DNA of 16,518 nucleotides from Pseudobdellovibrionaceae bacterium (GTDB taxonomy: Bacteria; Bdellovibrionota; Bdellovibrionia; Bdellovibrionales; JAMPXM01): the NCBI GenBank assembly GCA_913774795.1, contig CAJYIL010000505.1, positions 1 to 16,518 on the forward strand. Direction: 5' to 3'. Position 1 is the first letter of the stretch. The number at the start of each line of letters is the position of its first letter. A program made the position numbers and the translations under genes. Shown here one piece after another: positions 1 to 8,165 of this stretch. The notes below the pieces were generated by a model. The model was given only the letters and a program-made list of their open reading frames with translations. It was not told the DNA's origin and made no database searches.

Positions 1-1
1 C

Positions 2-502
2 TCACTTCTTGGATTCTTTCTTCAAGTCTTTTTGGGCGTCTTTCGAGAATTCGTTCTTTGCTTCTTTATAACCCGAGGAGAGTTCTTTCACGGCTTTGTT
101 GATGCCGTTTTTGAACTGCGTCCAGGCACGTCCTGATTTATCTGACGCTTTTTCGAGATCGCCTTTGATCTCGTCACGTTTCTTGTCGAGCTCAGCGGCC
201 TTCTTTTCGAGCTTCGCTGCAGTCTCTGCCGACGTCGCCTTCGCTTGTTCTTTCAGTGAATCGATTTGCGCCGAGAGCGAATCGACTTCTTTCTGAACTT
301 TAACTTTGAACGATTCTTTTTCCGCGTCATCTGACGCCGAAGCTGTCGATGTCGTTTCTTCAGACGTCGTCGTCGTTGTTTCTTCGACCGTCGTCGAACC
401 ATCTTTGTTCGTTGTCGTCTTTTTCGAGTGAACTGTTTTCGACTCGGCACCCGCAACAAGTGCGAACGCGACAACGGCGAGGATCAAGCTTTTATGTTTC
501 AC
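2..502 (-). CDS. Secreted Thr/Glu-rich coiled-coil protein, unknown function
   Basis: I do not recognise a family for this 166-residue protein. It opens with a Sec signal peptide (basic MKHK, hydrophobic core to about residue 17, likely cleavage near AGA-ES). Next comes a low-complexity Thr/Ser/Glu stretch at about 23-60. From about 62 to the end it is charged, with Lys/Glu/Ala heptad-like spacing expected of a long amphipathic helix or coiled coil, and it ends in a Lys-rich tail. It starts at GTG (500-502), which lies inside the last codons of dppD in another frame. A GGGAG Shine-Dalgarno sits 7 nt upstream, so translation is probably coupled to dppD. A periplasmic or envelope structural role is possible but unproven. 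Its place at the 3' end of a dpp operon, where dppF would be expected, is odd. Confidence 0.8.
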   Translation of the reverse strand: MKHKSLILAVVAFALVAGAESKTVHSKKTTTNKDGSTTVEETTTTTSEETTSTASASDDAEKESFKVKVQKEVDSLSAQIDSLKEQAKATSAETAAKLEKKAAELDKKRDEIKGDLEKASDKSGRAWTQFKNGINKAVKELSSGYKEAKNEFSKDAQKDLKKESKK

Positions 503-1529
503 TGAGAATCTCCCTCTTCAGAACTTTCTTGGTCATGATTTCTTCGGCGCGAATGCAGCGAACGCGCGAACCTTCGATCGGTCGTGCGTCAGGCACCGCC
601 GCCGTGCAGGCATCGATCATGTAAGGACACCGTGGCGATAACTGGCAGCCGGTCGGTCGCGCGAGCAAATCCGGGACAAGCCCCGGAATCGTCGGGAGAC
701 GCGATCTAAATTCCGCCATCCCGTGTGAACCCGGCAAGCTCTCGAGAAGAGCTTGCGTATAAGGATGCTTGGGTTTGCGAATGATTTCTTCTTTTGGGCC
801 GGCTTCCATGACGTGGCCGGCATACATCACCAGAATGTCGTCGGCCATTTGCGCGACGACACCGATATCGTGCGTGATGAGGATAAGACCCATTCCGCGC
901 TTCGCTTGGATATCTTTTAAGAGCTGAAGGATTTGCGCCTGAATCGTGACGTCGAGAGCCGTCGTCGGCTCATCGGCGATCAGAAGTTCAGGCTCGCACG
1001 CGATCGCCATCGCGATCATCACACGCTGGCTCATCCCGCCCGAAAGTTGGTGCGGATAAGAGTCGAGGCGTGATGCCGGATCAGGAATGCCGACTTGTTT
1101 GAGAACTTCGATCGTTCTCGCGCGGAGATCGCCTTGAATTCCGTGCGTTCGCAGAGCTTCTTCGATTTGAAAGCCGACGGTGAACGATGGATTCAACGAT
1201 GTCATCGGATCTTGGAAGATCATCGCCATGCGGCCGCCGCGCAGCTTTTGACGATCGGTCTCGGTCATTTTCAAAACGTCGCGCCCGTCGAAGTTCACCG
1301 TGCCCGATGGAATGCGCGCGGTCGGCGGCAAAAGCCCCATCACCGCAAGTGACGTCACCGATTTACCGGAGCCCGATTCACCCACGATCCCGAGCGTGCG
1401 GCCTTTGTGAAGTTCGAATGAGAGATCTTCGATGACATTGACGAGTCCCCGGCGCGTCTCGAAAGAGACGCGAAGGTTTTCGACGGTCAGGAGAGGCGAT
1501 CCCGCGCCCGCGGTTTTTGCCGGAATCAT
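492..1529 (-). CDS. dppD: Dipeptide ABC transporter ATP-binding protein DppD
   Basis: This is the cytoplasmic ATPase subunit that powers peptide import through DppBC. The ABC landmarks are all present: Walker A GESGSGKS at 50-57, Q-loop Gln106, signature LSGGM at 162-166, Walker B LLIADE at 182-187 with catalytic Glu187, and switch His220. The C-terminal oligopeptide/dipeptide extension carries four cysteines (295, 301, 308, 325; spacing C-x5-C-x6-C-x16-C), matching the iron-sulfur-binding extension known in DppD/OppD proteins. Length (345) is normal for the family. The ATG at 1529 overlaps the dppC stop as ATGA, so translation is coupled. OppD is a close alternative, but the adjacent dppA favours Dpp. 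Confidence 0.95.
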   Translation of the reverse strand: MIPAKTAGAGSPLLTVENLRVSFETRRGLVNVIEDLSFELHKGRTLGIVGESGSGKSVTSLAVMGLLPPTARIPSGTVNFDGRDVLKMTETDRQKLRGGRMAMIFQDPMTSLNPSFTVGFQIEEALRTHGIQGDLRARTIEVLKQVGIPDPASRLDSYPHQLSGGMSQRVMIAMAIACEPELLIADEPTTALDVTIQAQILQLLKDIQAKRGMGLILITHDIGVVAQMADDILVMYAGHVMEAGPKEEIIRKPKHPYTQALLESLPGSHGMAEFRSRLPTIPGLVPDLLARPTGCQLSPRCPYMIDACTAAVPDARPIEGSRVRCIRAEEIMTKKVLKREILSET

Positions 1530-2389
1530 TTTTTCAACCTCGGATCAAGAGCATCGCGAAGACCATCACCCAAAAGGTTGAAAGCCAAAACGACGATCAG
1601 AATGCAAAGACCAGGAAGTGTCACAAGCCACGGAGCGCTCTCGATGAAAGCGCGCGCGTCGGCGAGCATGGTGCCCCACTCAGCGGTCGGCGGCTTAGCG
1701 CCAAGACCCAAGAAGCCGAGAGCCGCAACGTTTAGGATGCCGTCGGAGAAACCGAGTGTTCCTTGGACGATCACGGGCGCAAGCGTGTTCGGGAGAATGT
1801 TGATGAAGACTTGTCGACCCGCACCCGCCCCGAATGACCCGCTCGCGACCACGTACTGACGATTTTTTTCGATCATCACCTGCGCGCGCACGAGACGGAT
1901 AAAACCTGGAATGACGACAACGCCGACCGCGATCACCGCGTTCGTCAGGGACTGACCGAGAATCGTCACGACGACGATGGCGAGCAAGATCGAAGGAAGC
2001 GCCATCAAGATGTCGGTCAGGCGCATGATGACTTTATCGATAAAGCCGCCCGCGTAGCCCGCGAGAAGACCAAGGAGGGTGCCGATCGAAAGCGAGAAGA
2101 CGACGACCATGAAGCCAACGCCCATTGAAATGCGCGCGCCGTAAATCAATCGAGAGAGCACATCACGACCGACATCATCGGTGCCGAGCAAGTAAGTCGT
2201 GTTGCCGCCGGCCGCCCAAAACGGAGGTTGCGAGAACACGCCGTCATGAAGAGCCGCCGGATCATATGGCGCCAACCACGGAGCGAAGATCGCAACCAGT
2301 ACAAAAAGTACGACCAACACCAAACCCACGACGGCGCCGCGGTTTTGCGAGAAGAAGTACCAGAACTCCTTGAGAGCTGACGAATTCAC
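1526..2389 (-). CDS. dppC: Dipeptide ABC transporter permease DppC
   Basis: Inner-membrane permease subunit that forms the translocation path with DppB. I place the start at GTG 2387-2389 (VNSSALKEF), not at the ATG at 2419. The GTG overlaps the dppB stop as GTGA and has a GAGAGG Shine-Dalgarno 6 nt upstream. This gives 287 residues, typical for DppC. There is an N-terminal transmembrane helix (GAVVGLVLVVLFVLVAIFAP) followed by the conserved APYDP and the LLGTDDVGRDVLSRLIYGAR segment typical of DppC/OppC. Several hydrophobic helices form the binding-protein-dependent transport inner-membrane domain, and the protein ends GDGLRDALDPRLKK, the classical C-terminus of this family. Confidence 0.95.
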   Translation of the reverse strand: MNSSALKEFWYFFSQNRGAVVGLVLVVLFVLVAIFAPWLAPYDPAALHDGVFSQPPFWAAGGNTTYLLGTDDVGRDVLSRLIYGARISMGVGFMVVVFSLSIGTLLGLLAGYAGGFIDKVIMRLTDILMALPSILLAIVVVTILGQSLTNAVIAVGVVVIPGFIRLVRAQVMIEKNRQYVVASGSFGAGAGRQVFINILPNTLAPVIVQGTLGFSDGILNVAALGFLGLGAKPPTAEWGTMLADARAFIESAPWLVTLPGLCILIVVLAFNLLGDGLRDALDPRLKK

Positions 2390-3399
2390 TTCGCACCTCT
2401 CAAGCGAGGGTTCGCCCATGCGTACGCGAGGTCGACGACGAAGTTCACGAAGATCACGATCGCGCTGATCAACAAGATGCCCGATTGAATGACCGGATAA
2501 TCACGTTGCAAAACCGAATCGACAAGCCAACGACCGATGCCGGGCCACGAGAAAATCGTCTCTGTCAAAACAGCTCCGGTGACGATCGTACCGGCCATGA
2601 GACCGATGACCGTGATGACCGGAACAAGAGCGTTGCGAAGACCGTGGACGAAGATGACGCGACCACGCGCGAGGCCCTTTGCGCGAGCCGTGCGCATGTA
2701 ATCTTCGCCGAGAACTTCGAGCATTGAAGAACGAGTCATGCGAGCGATGACCGCAAGAGGAATCGTGCCGAGCGCGATGCCTGGTAACACCAAGTGCGAG
2801 AGCGCTGAGCGGAAGGCCAGCCATCCGTCTGCGGATTTCCAGGAGTCGATGAGGTAAAACCCCGTCCAATTCGGAACATCGTAAGCGAGATCGATGCGGC
2901 CCGAAACGGGTGTCCATCCCAAATTCACGGAGAAAACGAGAATCAGAATAAGACCCCACCAGAAAATCGGCATCGAGTAGCCAATCAGCGACGTCGTCAT
3001 CAGTGAGTAATCGAAAATCGAATTGCGCTTCACGGCGGCGAGAACACCGAGCGGTAATCCGAAGAGAATCGCGAGGCAAAGTGCAAAAGCGCCGAGTTCG
3101 AGAGTGGCGGGAAACCGCTCGCTGAATTCTTCGTGGACCGGGCGGTGCGAAACGATCGATTCACCGAAATCACCGACGGCGGCGTTCTTTACGAACACGC
3201 CGTATTGAACCGGAAGTGGCTTATCGAGACCGTACGTCGCTCGCATCTCGGCGATGACTTCAGGCGAAGCGCCGCGCTCCCCGATCAAGAGCAAGACCGG
3301 GTCGCCCGGGATCATACGGATGAGAGCAAAGGCGATGATCGTGACCCCGAGCAGTGTCGGGATCACTTCAGCTAAGCGGCGGAGGAGATAAGCAATCAC
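2386..3399 (-). CDS. dppB: Dipeptide ABC transporter permease DppB
   Basis: Inner-membrane permease partner of DppC. The N-terminus (YLLRRLAEVIPTLLGVTIIAF followed by RMIPGDP) is diagnostic of the DppB/OppB family. Around the middle is the EAA-type cytoplasmic loop (MRTARAKGLARGRVIFVHGL), which couples to the ATPase, and the C-terminus has the usual RDYPVIQ and LAYAWANPRLR stretch. At 337 residues it is of normal length. It starts with GTG (3397-3399), 21 nt after the dppA stop, with only a weak A/G-rich ribosome site (AGAAAG). Translation may therefore depend on dppA. Confidence 0.95.
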   Translation of the reverse strand: MIAYLLRRLAEVIPTLLGVTIIAFALIRMIPGDPVLLLIGERGASPEVIAEMRATYGLDKPLPVQYGVFVKNAAVGDFGESIVSHRPVHEEFSERFPATLELGAFALCLAILFGLPLGVLAAVKRNSIFDYSLMTTSLIGYSMPIFWWGLILILVFSVNLGWTPVSGRIDLAYDVPNWTGFYLIDSWKSADGWLAFRSALSHLVLPGIALGTIPLAVIARMTRSSMLEVLGEDYMRTARAKGLARGRVIFVHGLRNALVPVITVIGLMAGTIVTGAVLTETIFSWPGIGRWLVDSVLQRDYPVIQSGILLISAIVIFVNFVVDLAYAWANPRLRGAK

Positions 3400-3420
3400 T
3401 TAACGATCTTTCTAATGACC

Positions 3421-5028
3421 TTACTTAAGGTCGACGCCGTAGAAGGTGTCTGTGCCAAGCGGGCTCATTTTATAGCCCGTCACTTGTTTCGTCATTGCGC
3501 GGAAAACCTTCGAGTGCGCGAGAGTGACCCAAGGAGCTTGTTTTTTGAATTCGGTCTGCGCCGCCATGTACGACTTCGTGCGAGCCGCTTGCGATGACGT
3601 GACTTTCGCGTCTTTGATCAACTTATCGAAACCCGCATTGCACCAACGCGAGTAGTTCGAACCGTTCTTCGCCGCCTCACACGAAAGGAGAACGCTCAAA
3701 AAGTTGTCGGGATCGCCGTTGTCGCCTGTCCAGCCCATTTGAATGAGCTGGTGTTGACCCAAACGAGCTTTATCGAGGTAAGCGCCCCAGTCGAACGTTT
3801 GCAAATCAGCTTTGATGCCGACTTTCGCGAGATCGGCTTGCATCATCTCGCCCATCTTCTTGCCATTCGGATTGTAAGGGCGAGACACCGGCATGTACCA
3901 GATCGTCGTCTGAAAGCCGTTCGGGAAGCCCGCTTTTGCGAGAAGCGCTTTCGCTTTCTCGACGCTGTAATCGTAGTCGACCGTTTTGTCGTTATAAGAC
4001 CACATCGTCGGCGGAATTGGGTTCTTCGCGAGAGTCGCGTTCCCGAGGTAAATCGCGTCGAGGTACGACTGACGGTTGAGCGCGTGCGAGATCGCCTGAC
4101 GAACTTCAACTTTGTCGAACGGAGGTTTTTGAACGTTGAACGCGAGGTAAGCGACGTTCAAGCCCTCTTGCTCCATCACGTTGAGTTTGTTGTCAGCGCG
4201 CAAAGCTTTGAGGTCAGCGGGAGGTGGCTCTGCGACGAAGTGACATTCGCCACGCTTCAACTTCTGCATGCGAACGTTCGGATCTTTTGTGATCGCGAAC
4301 ACGAGACGATCAAGAGGCGATTTGCCTTCGAAGTAAGTCGGGTTCGCTTCGAAACGAACTTCGGAGTCTTTGCGGTACGATTTCCAGATGAACGGGCCTG
4401 TGCCGACCGGCTCGATATCGAGCTTCTCTGGCGTTTTCGCCTTCATCATTTGATCGCCGTACTCCGCCGACAAGATCGAAGCGAAATCCATCGCCATGTT
4501 GGCGATGAACGGAGCTTCGGCGTGCGTGAGATTGAACTTCACGGTCTGCGCGTCGACTTTTTCGACCGACGAGATGAGTTTGTTCATGTCCATGGACTTG
4601 AAGTACTCGTAAACGCCGCCGTTGACCTTGTTGTAAGGGTGCGACGTTTGGAGCATGCGGTTAAATGTGAAGAGAACGTCGTCGGCGTCAAACGGACGTG
4701 TCGGCTTGAACGTTGCGGTCGTTTGCCACTGAACATTCTTGCGAAGTTTGAATGTGACGGTCTTGCCGTCTTTTGAGACATCCCACTTCTCAGCGAGCGA
4801 AGGAATGACCTTCGTGGTGCCGCGCTCGAAATCGACGAGACGATTATAAATTGGGCGCGAGCTTGCGTTGAACGTCGGGCCATCGGTCGCGAGTTGCGGG
4901 TTAAACGTCGATGGACTTGCTTCTGAGCAGTACACGAACGTTTTCATGGCCGCGTTCGCCTCTTCTGACGAACAAGCAGCGAGAAGACCAGCAGACCCGA
5001 TCAGGGCGAAAACCAAAAGATGACGCAT
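3421..5028 (-). CDS. dppA: Dipeptide-binding lipoprotein DppA (SBP family 5)
   Basis: Extracytoplasmic substrate-binding protein that delivers dipeptides to DppBC. I choose ATG 5026-5028 because it has a strong GGAGG site 5 nt upstream and opens directly into a signal peptide. Upstream in-frame codons (to 5115) lack these. The mature part closely follows enterobacterial DppA: YCSEASPSTFNPQLATDGPTF near the start, NRLVDFERGTTKVIPSLAEKW after it, and the ligand-site stretch GWTGDNGDPDNF near residue 430, which carries the Asp that anchors the peptide amino group in DppA. Length is 535 residues, as in E. coli DppA. Unlike that soluble protein it has a lipobox (LAAC, Cys19), so it is predicted to be membrane-anchored. 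It leads the dpp operon. Confidence 0.96.
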   Translation of the reverse strand: MRHLLVFALIGSAGLLAACSSEEANAAMKTFVYCSEASPSTFNPQLATDGPTFNASSRPIYNRLVDFERGTTKVIPSLAEKWDVSKDGKTVTFKLRKNVQWQTTATFKPTRPFDADDVLFTFNRMLQTSHPYNKVNGGVYEYFKSMDMNKLISSVEKVDAQTVKFNLTHAEAPFIANMAMDFASILSAEYGDQMMKAKTPEKLDIEPVGTGPFIWKSYRKDSEVRFEANPTYFEGKSPLDRLVFAITKDPNVRMQKLKRGECHFVAEPPPADLKALRADNKLNVMEQEGLNVAYLAFNVQKPPFDKVEVRQAISHALNRQSYLDAIYLGNATLAKNPIPPTMWSYNDKTVDYDYSVEKAKALLAKAGFPNGFQTTIWYMPVSRPYNPNGKKMGEMMQADLAKVGIKADLQTFDWGAYLDKARLGQHQLIQMGWTGDNGDPDNFLSVLLSCEAAKNGSNYSRWCNAGFDKLIKDAKVTSSQAARTKSYMAAQTEFKKQAPWVTLAHSKVFRAMTKQVTGYKMSPLGTDTFYGVDLK

Positions 5029-5056
5029 CTCTTCCTCCAACGGAATGGGTGCGTTA

Positions 5057-5085
5057 GTAGTAATGAAAACCCCTTGAAAACTCAA
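5057..5085 (-). promoter_or_regulatory. Candidate sigma-70-type promoter for dppABCD
   Basis: On the minus strand there is a TTGAGT -35-like hexamer (5080-5085), a 17-bp spacer and a TACTAC -10-like hexamer (5057-5062), all in the 89-bp gap between the GH105 gene and dppA. The -35 is good and the -10 is weak (three of six consensus bases). It would allow dppA to be transcribed independently of the upstream hydrolase gene. Confidence 0.35.
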
Positions 5086-5117
5086 AGCCTTCGGGCGCTT
5101 CGCCGCGCCGCTCAAGC

Positions 5118-6257
5118 TTACATTTCAGACAGCATCATGAGCACGGCCCCGACGCCGTAACTCTCATCGGGGCACATCCCGACGATTCGCGTGTAATACC
5201 AAGGCCATTTCATCGCGGTCGTCGGGCAAGAGATACCCTGAACCGAAACTCGGCCGGGCGCGACTTGCTTCAAATTTCGGCGCACCAAAGCTTGGGCCAG
5301 AGTTTTTCCGTCGGCGGAGTCGGCCGCGGTCAGCACTCCAAGTCGCCCTCCTTTCATCAAAGCGTAGGCATAGAGTGCAGAGGCGCTCGTTTCGAAAGGA
5401 TTGGTCGCGGCATCGTAATCGAGCATCGTGCGCAAACCATTTTGGAGGTCGACACGACGTCGAAGCGAGGCGACGTTCACGCGAAATAGGTCCTCGAACT
5501 CTTTTCGGTCATTCGCGTTCCCCATCTTTTGCGAGGCCTCGAGAAGCGCGATCGTCATCCACAGGTTGCCCCGCGCCCAAAATCCAGCATTTGGCGCGAA
5601 CTCCTGAGAACCGAAATAGTAGGCGTGCTTGTACAACTCTGCCCGTGAGTCCCAGAGAAGTTTGTGGATGCGCCGAATTTGCTCCGTGAAAAACGCGACT
5701 CGCGACGTATTGTTCTCGAGCAAAGCAATCTCAAAACCATTCAATGCATACATCACCGACGAGTCGATCCAGACGCTTGAGGGTACAACCCATGACGTCG
5801 GCGGGAGCCACGGGTTGAGTCGGTTGTAGCGCCCGACGTGATCGAAGACGCCACCTTCGTTCAACGGCTCGGCCGCAAAGAATTTTTTAGACGCCTCGAT
5901 CGATTGCAGAAGCGGAGTTTGTTCGGCCTTCGTGGAATTCTGCATGAGAAGAGCGGCCGGAAGTGACATCGCCGAAAGATCAGGCGAGTCGATCGTGGCT
6001 GGCTTTGATCTGACAACAACCGCAAAGTCTCGCCGGAGATCGGCTTTCGAAACACCCGCCTGAGTCGCTCCGTAAAAATAAATCGCGGTTGTCCAATCGT
6101 AGGCCCACCTCACTGGCGGATGAACCGTTCGAAACTGCGTGACGATTTGATCGCGCAATGAGGTCGGCGCCGACTGGGCTTGAAGCTTGATCGAAAGCGA
6201 GAGACTCATCAAAACGACGGAGAGAGAGCGGGCGATATTCGTCATGCCTCCGACCAT
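5118..6257 (-). CDS. Secreted glycoside hydrolase, GH88/GH105 family (unsaturated glucuronyl/rhamnogalacturonyl hydrolase-like)
   Basis: Enzymes of this family remove the unsaturated uronic acid that polysaccharide lyases leave at the non-reducing end of oligosaccharides. This protein has a signal peptide (hydrophobic core about residues 12-28, cleavage near QAQ-SA) and then an all-helical barrel domain. The family landmarks are a WIDS segment (163-166) whose Asp165 is the likely general acid, WARGN (227-231), ETSASALYAYAL (289-300) and the C-terminal SYGVGAVLMMLSE. Length 379 agrees with the family. The start is uncertain: ATG 6255-6257, or ATG 6243-6245, which has GGAGG only 1 nt away. It precedes dppA on the same strand and is divergent from a lyase-like gene, which suggests a role in uronate-polymer breakdown. 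The exact substrate cannot be read from sequence. Confidence 0.85.
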   Translation of the reverse strand: MVGGMTNIARSLSVVLMSLSLSIKLQAQSAPTSLRDQIVTQFRTVHPPVRWAYDWTTAIYFYGATQAGVSKADLRRDFAVVVRSKPATIDSPDLSAMSLPAALLMQNSTKAEQTPLLQSIEASKKFFAAEPLNEGGVFDHVGRYNRLNPWLPPTSWVVPSSVWIDSSVMYALNGFEIALLENNTSRVAFFTEQIRRIHKLLWDSRAELYKHAYYFGSQEFAPNAGFWARGNLWMTIALLEASQKMGNANDRKEFEDLFRVNVASLRRRVDLQNGLRTMLDYDAATNPFETSASALYAYALMKGGRLGVLTAADSADGKTLAQALVRRNLKQVAPGRVSVQGISCPTTAMKWPWYYTRIVGMCPDESYGVGAVLMMLSEM

Positions 6258-6395
6258 CGCACGCCCGCGTTCATGCGTCTAGAGCTGGAATTGGCCGACC
6301 AAAAACTCGACACTCCGAGAAAGTTTACCTTGCTTGACCCCACGAGTTTGAGTCTGAATTTGACGACGATAAACTCCGTGTTTTCGGGAGAGCGT
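6258..6395. promoter_or_regulatory. Divergent intergenic region between GH105 gene and lyase-like gene
   Basis: This 138-bp gap must serve two divergent genes. On the plus strand a TTGAGT (6348-6353), 16-bp spacer and TAAACT (6370-6375) form a plausible promoter for the rightward gene, followed by a GGGAG ribosome site at 6386-6390. I see no clear minus-strand promoter and no obvious operator palindrome. Confidence 0.3.
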
Positions 6396-8165
6396 ATGAG
6401 ACTTCACGTGCTGGCGATCATTCTAGGTGCGATCTTTTTCGTGGCGGCTTCGGCGCGCGCCGACGTCTCGTTTGCGGGACTTCCGCCTGCGACAAGCGTT
6501 TCTCAAGCCCGCACGCAGCGAATCGAAGTGCGCAAACGTTTGATTGAATCAGCGGCGGCCCGCCCGCTCGTCGCTCCCCCAACTCCGCCAAAAGATCGCT
6601 TTGATAGCTTCGCCGAAACGATGATCTCCCGCCTTCTTCTCAAAAAAGATCTCGCCGCTGTTTCTGCGAATTTGCTGACCCCTTCTTTTCAGCCGTGGCT
6701 GACGGGCACTGACATGGCACTGTTCGGCTCGGTCTGTCAGCGCGTCGGCGATTACGACTTCGTCATGATGAGCCTTCTCCATATGGCCTACATCGATAAC
6801 GAAGCCGGCCGCACCCTTTTGACCGAACCCGCTCGCCGCAAACTTCGCGACGTGCTTCTTTCTGAGCGCGGAGTCGACCACCACATCAAGTTCACGTTCA
6901 ACAATTGTCCGAAGCTGATTAAAATTACCGACAGCGAGAACCATATCTTGATGACGGAAACGGCTCGTTACTTAACGAACCAATTGATCTTCGACGAAAC
7001 TGGCAATGCGGCTTACGATAATTCGAAAAACGGTTTCGACGAGTGGTTCGCACAACACATGTCGCAGTTCTTGCGCAATGACTTCAGCGAGTTGAACTCG
7101 CGCCCGTACCAAGGCTACACGATGATCGCGCTGACGACCCTCTACTCCTACGCTCGGGGCGAGCGCGTGAAGACGACCGCACGCATGATCATGGATTACA
7201 TCGCGGCGAAATCAGCCGTTCAATCGACCGGCCTTCGTCGCCGCGCTCCGTTTCGCCGTCAAAAAGAGTGGCGCGATAGCGACGAGTTGATGATGTATGA
7301 GAACACGATGCCGTTCTTGGCACCCGAGACTGGTAACTACACGTTCATCCCGCTTCAAGATGCGTCGATGAACTATAAGGGCGGCACCTACATGATGTTC
7401 ATGTCGGCGATCGACAAGTACGAAGTGCCCGACTCGATCGTCGATCTGTTTGTTTCTCCCACTCCGCAGTTCCAGATGCTGCATCACCGCGACGTCGAGA
7501 TCTATGCGCCATCGACGAATTTCCTGATCAGCGCCGGCGGCCGCTTCAGAAGTGAGTTCGGTTATTTCACCGGCCAAAACGACGAGTGGGCGGTTTCGAC
7601 GATCGTCATTCCGGCTCACTCGGGTTTAAAACGCTCGGAGATGTTCTACATCGATGGCCCTCCTGATTTCGAGAAGAAGAACAATCTCTGTGTCGCACCC
7701 GGATTTGCGTGCGGTGAGAACTTCCATGCGCCGATGGCGCCGACGGCTGTCGTGAATGGATGGCAGTTCTTCGACACGCCTGACTTCTACTTGGCTGCAT
7801 TCGAACAAAAACCTTATGTGATGATCGAAGTGCGCGAGCGCGATACGACGTTCGCGGCTTTTCAAACCGAAGTTTTGAAGAACGTCTTGACGCTGAAGAA
7901 GGGCGCGCTTGCGACCTATCGCTCCTCGACGGGCCGCACGGTTTCGTTTACTCCGGAGTCGGGAAAACTCGGCCGCTACCCGATCGCCTCGATCAACGGT
8001 CACGCTCAGGAGCAGGAGACTTCGAGATGGCCGCTCGCTCGCGGCACGATCTTGAAATCATCAGGCGACGGATTGATCACGATCGACAACCCAAAGACGC
8101 GCGAGCGCCTCGTTCTCGACGGTCGAAACATCCAAGCACCGACTCGCTCTCTTGAGCGATATTAA
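6396..8165 (+). CDS. Secreted protein resembling alpha/alpha-toroid polysaccharide lyases, unknown function
   Basis: I choose ATG 6396 because GGGAG lies 5 nt upstream and a clean signal peptide follows (MRLHVLAIILGAIFFVAASARA, cleavage near residue 22). The product is 589 residues. Residues about 60-350 look helical and contain an SENH motif (180-183) followed by a TARYLTNQL helix, and a RPYQGYTMIALTTLYSYA helix (236-253). Residues about 365-575 look beta-rich. An alpha-helical toroid followed by a beta-sandwich is the layout of heparinase/alginate-lyase-like enzymes, but I cannot name a family or confirm catalytic residues. A lyase-like role is inference, supported by the divergent GH105 gene. 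Its stop codon overlaps the ung stop. Confidence 0.9.
   Translation: MRLHVLAIILGAIFFVAASARADVSFAGLPPATSVSQARTQRIEVRKRLIESAAARPLVAPPTPPKDRFDSFAETMISRLLLKKDLAAVSANLLTPSFQPWLTGTDMALFGSVCQRVGDYDFVMMSLLHMAYIDNEAGRTLLTEPARRKLRDVLLSERGVDHHIKFTFNNCPKLIKITDSENHILMTETARYLTNQLIFDETGNAAYDNSKNGFDEWFAQHMSQFLRNDFSELNSRPYQGYTMIALTTLYSYARGERVKTTARMIMDYIAAKSAVQSTGLRRRAPFRRQKEWRDSDELMMYENTMPFLAPETGNYTFIPLQDASMNYKGGTYMMFMSAIDKYEVPDSIVDLFVSPTPQFQMLHHRDVEIYAPSTNFLISAGGRFRSEFGYFTGQNDEWAVSTIVIPAHSGLKRSEMFYIDGPPDFEKKNNLCVAPGFACGENFHAPMAPTAVVNGWQFFDTPDFYLAAFEQKPYVMIEVRERDTTFAAFQTEVLKNVLTLKKGALATYRSSTGRTVSFTPESGKLGRYPIASINGHAQEQETSRWPLARGTILKSSGDGLITIDNPKTRERLVLDGRNIQAPTRSLERY

Noticed and set aside
2390..2419. The upstream ATG start for dppC at 2419.
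   Set aside because: GTG 2387-2389 forms a GTGA overlap with the dppB stop, has GAGAGG 6 nt upstream and gives normal length; the 2419 start adds an unconserved tail.
2501..3079. A 192-codon minus-strand open frame inside dppB.
   Set aside because: It is an alternate frame of dppB, very rich in Arg, Ser and His, with no family resemblance.
3739..4776. A 345-codon plus-strand open frame opposite dppA.
   Set aside because: It is the antisense shadow of dppA, with Arg/Val/Phe-rich composition and no motif; dppA itself is unmistakable.
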